Assembly (NCBI RefSeq): GCF_035486915.1
Contig: NZ_DATHMR010000015.1
Span: forward strand, 1 to 64,000
Length of the DNA stretch: 64,000 nt
Direction of reading: 5' to 3'
DNA from: Dyella_B sp035486915
GTDB taxonomy: Bacteria > Pseudomonadota > Gammaproteobacteria > Xanthomonadales > Rhodanobacteraceae
This document shows, one piece after another, positions 63,552 to 64,000 of the stretch. Position numbers and translations under genes: made by a program. The notes beneath the pieces were generated by a model. The model worked only from the letters and a program-made list of their open reading frames with translations, did no database searches and was not told the origin of the DNA. Numbering within the stretch: position 1 is the first letter of the stretch; each line of letters opens with the position of its first letter.

Positions 63552-64000
63552 ATGAGCCAAGACGAACTTTCGTTACACACCCCTTTAATGCGTCAGTACC
63601 TCGGGGCAAAAGCCGCACACCCGGACGTGCTGCTGTTTTTCCGCATGGGCGACTTCTACGAGCTTTTCTACGATGACGCGCGTAAGGCCGCGCGATTGCT
63701 AGACATTACGCTCACGCAACGCGGTCAATCGGCAGGTCAACCCATCCCGATGGCAGGTGTGCCGTATCACGCTGTGGAGAACTACCTGGCCAAGCTGGTG
63801 CGTCTGGGCGAGTCGGTGGCGATTTGCGAGCAGATCGGCGATCCGGCGTTAGCGAAGGGGCCGGTGGAACGCAAGGTGGTGCGCATCGTCACGCCGGGTA
63901 CGGTGACGGATGCGGCATTGCTGGAAGAGCGTCGCGACAACCTTCTGCTCGCCATCGCGGCGGGATCGCATGGCAGCTACGGCCTTGCCTGGGTCGATTT
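63552..64000 (+). CDS. mutS: DNA mismatch repair protein MutS (partial, N-terminal part)
   Basis: Only the first 149 residues are in the window. They begin MSQDELSLHTPLMRQYLGAK, and the mismatch-recognition Phe-x-Glu is F36-Y37-E38 in RMGDFYELFYDDA. QRGQSAGQPIPMAGVPYHA and VERKVVRIVTPGTVTD follow as in family members. The ATG at 63552 has only a weak ribosome site. Divergent from pncC with an 88-nt gap. Confidence 0.96.
   Translation, partial: MSQDELSLHTPLMRQYLGAKAAHPDVLLFFRMGDFYELFYDDARKAARLLDITLTQRGQSAGQPIPMAGVPYHAVENYLAKLVRLGESVAICEQIGDPALAKGPVERKVVRIVTPGTVTDAALLEERRDNLLLAIAAGSHGSYGLAWVD

Overview
The window looks like a chromosomal segment of a gammaproteobacterium of the Xanthomonadales, most like the Rhodanobacteraceae (Dyella / Luteibacter / Frateuria type). 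The base is the set of gene orders miaA-hfq-hflX-hflK-hflC-DUF2065-purA and mutS / pncC-recA-recX-alaS-csrA-tRNA-Ser, a gcvP that stands alone behind a glycine riboswitch, and the codon usage. This placement is inference; no 16S gene is present. No prophage, transposase or CRISPR array was seen.

Layout. 1-7 kb: an NAD-dependent, molybdenum formate dehydrogenase operon on the minus strand (transporter-fdsG-fdsB-fdsA-fdhD). 7-19 kb: a conserved hypothetical gene, a VOC protein, a REP doublet, a tandem glycine riboswitch with gcvP, a DyP peroxidase, an exported M1 aminopeptidase, an exported repeat protein, a PAS-GGDEF diguanylate cyclase and a small membrane protein. 19-26 kb: a tripartite EmrAB/NodT-type efflux island with three MarR-family regulators and clear palindromic operators. 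26-30 kb: a MOSC-reductase-ferredoxin fusion, a GNAT acetyltransferase and a membrane GGDEF protein. 30-37 kb: the purA-to-miaA cluster. 37-45 kb: a Gly/His-rich exported protein, threonine catabolism (tdh, kbl) split by a giant DUF748 protein, and a pseudouridine synthase. 45-57 kb: an OmpA-like protein, the methylcitrate genes prpD and prpC/prpB, a TerC-type protein behind a yybP-ykoY manganese riboswitch, and a five-gene secretion operon. 57-64 kb: tRNA-Ser(GCT), csrA, alaS, recX, an SDR-like gene, recA, pncC and the start of mutS.

The most unusual system is the five-gene minus-strand operon at 50.2-54.4 kb. A glycine-rich exported protein is followed by a small exported protein with the same C-terminal motif, a C39-like peptidase with no ABC transporter, a third small exported protein, and an outer-membrane beta-barrel with an N-terminal coiled coil. 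The order and architecture parallel the Pseudomonas Fap functional-amyloid operon. A consensus sigma-54 promoter lies just upstream. The locus sits between prpD and prpCB.

Other sequence-level points are a run of seven perfect stem-loops in the 235 nt upstream of purA, a probable CTG start for hflX directly behind hfq, and a short-chain dehydrogenase-like protein without the catalytic Tyr/Lys between recA and recX.
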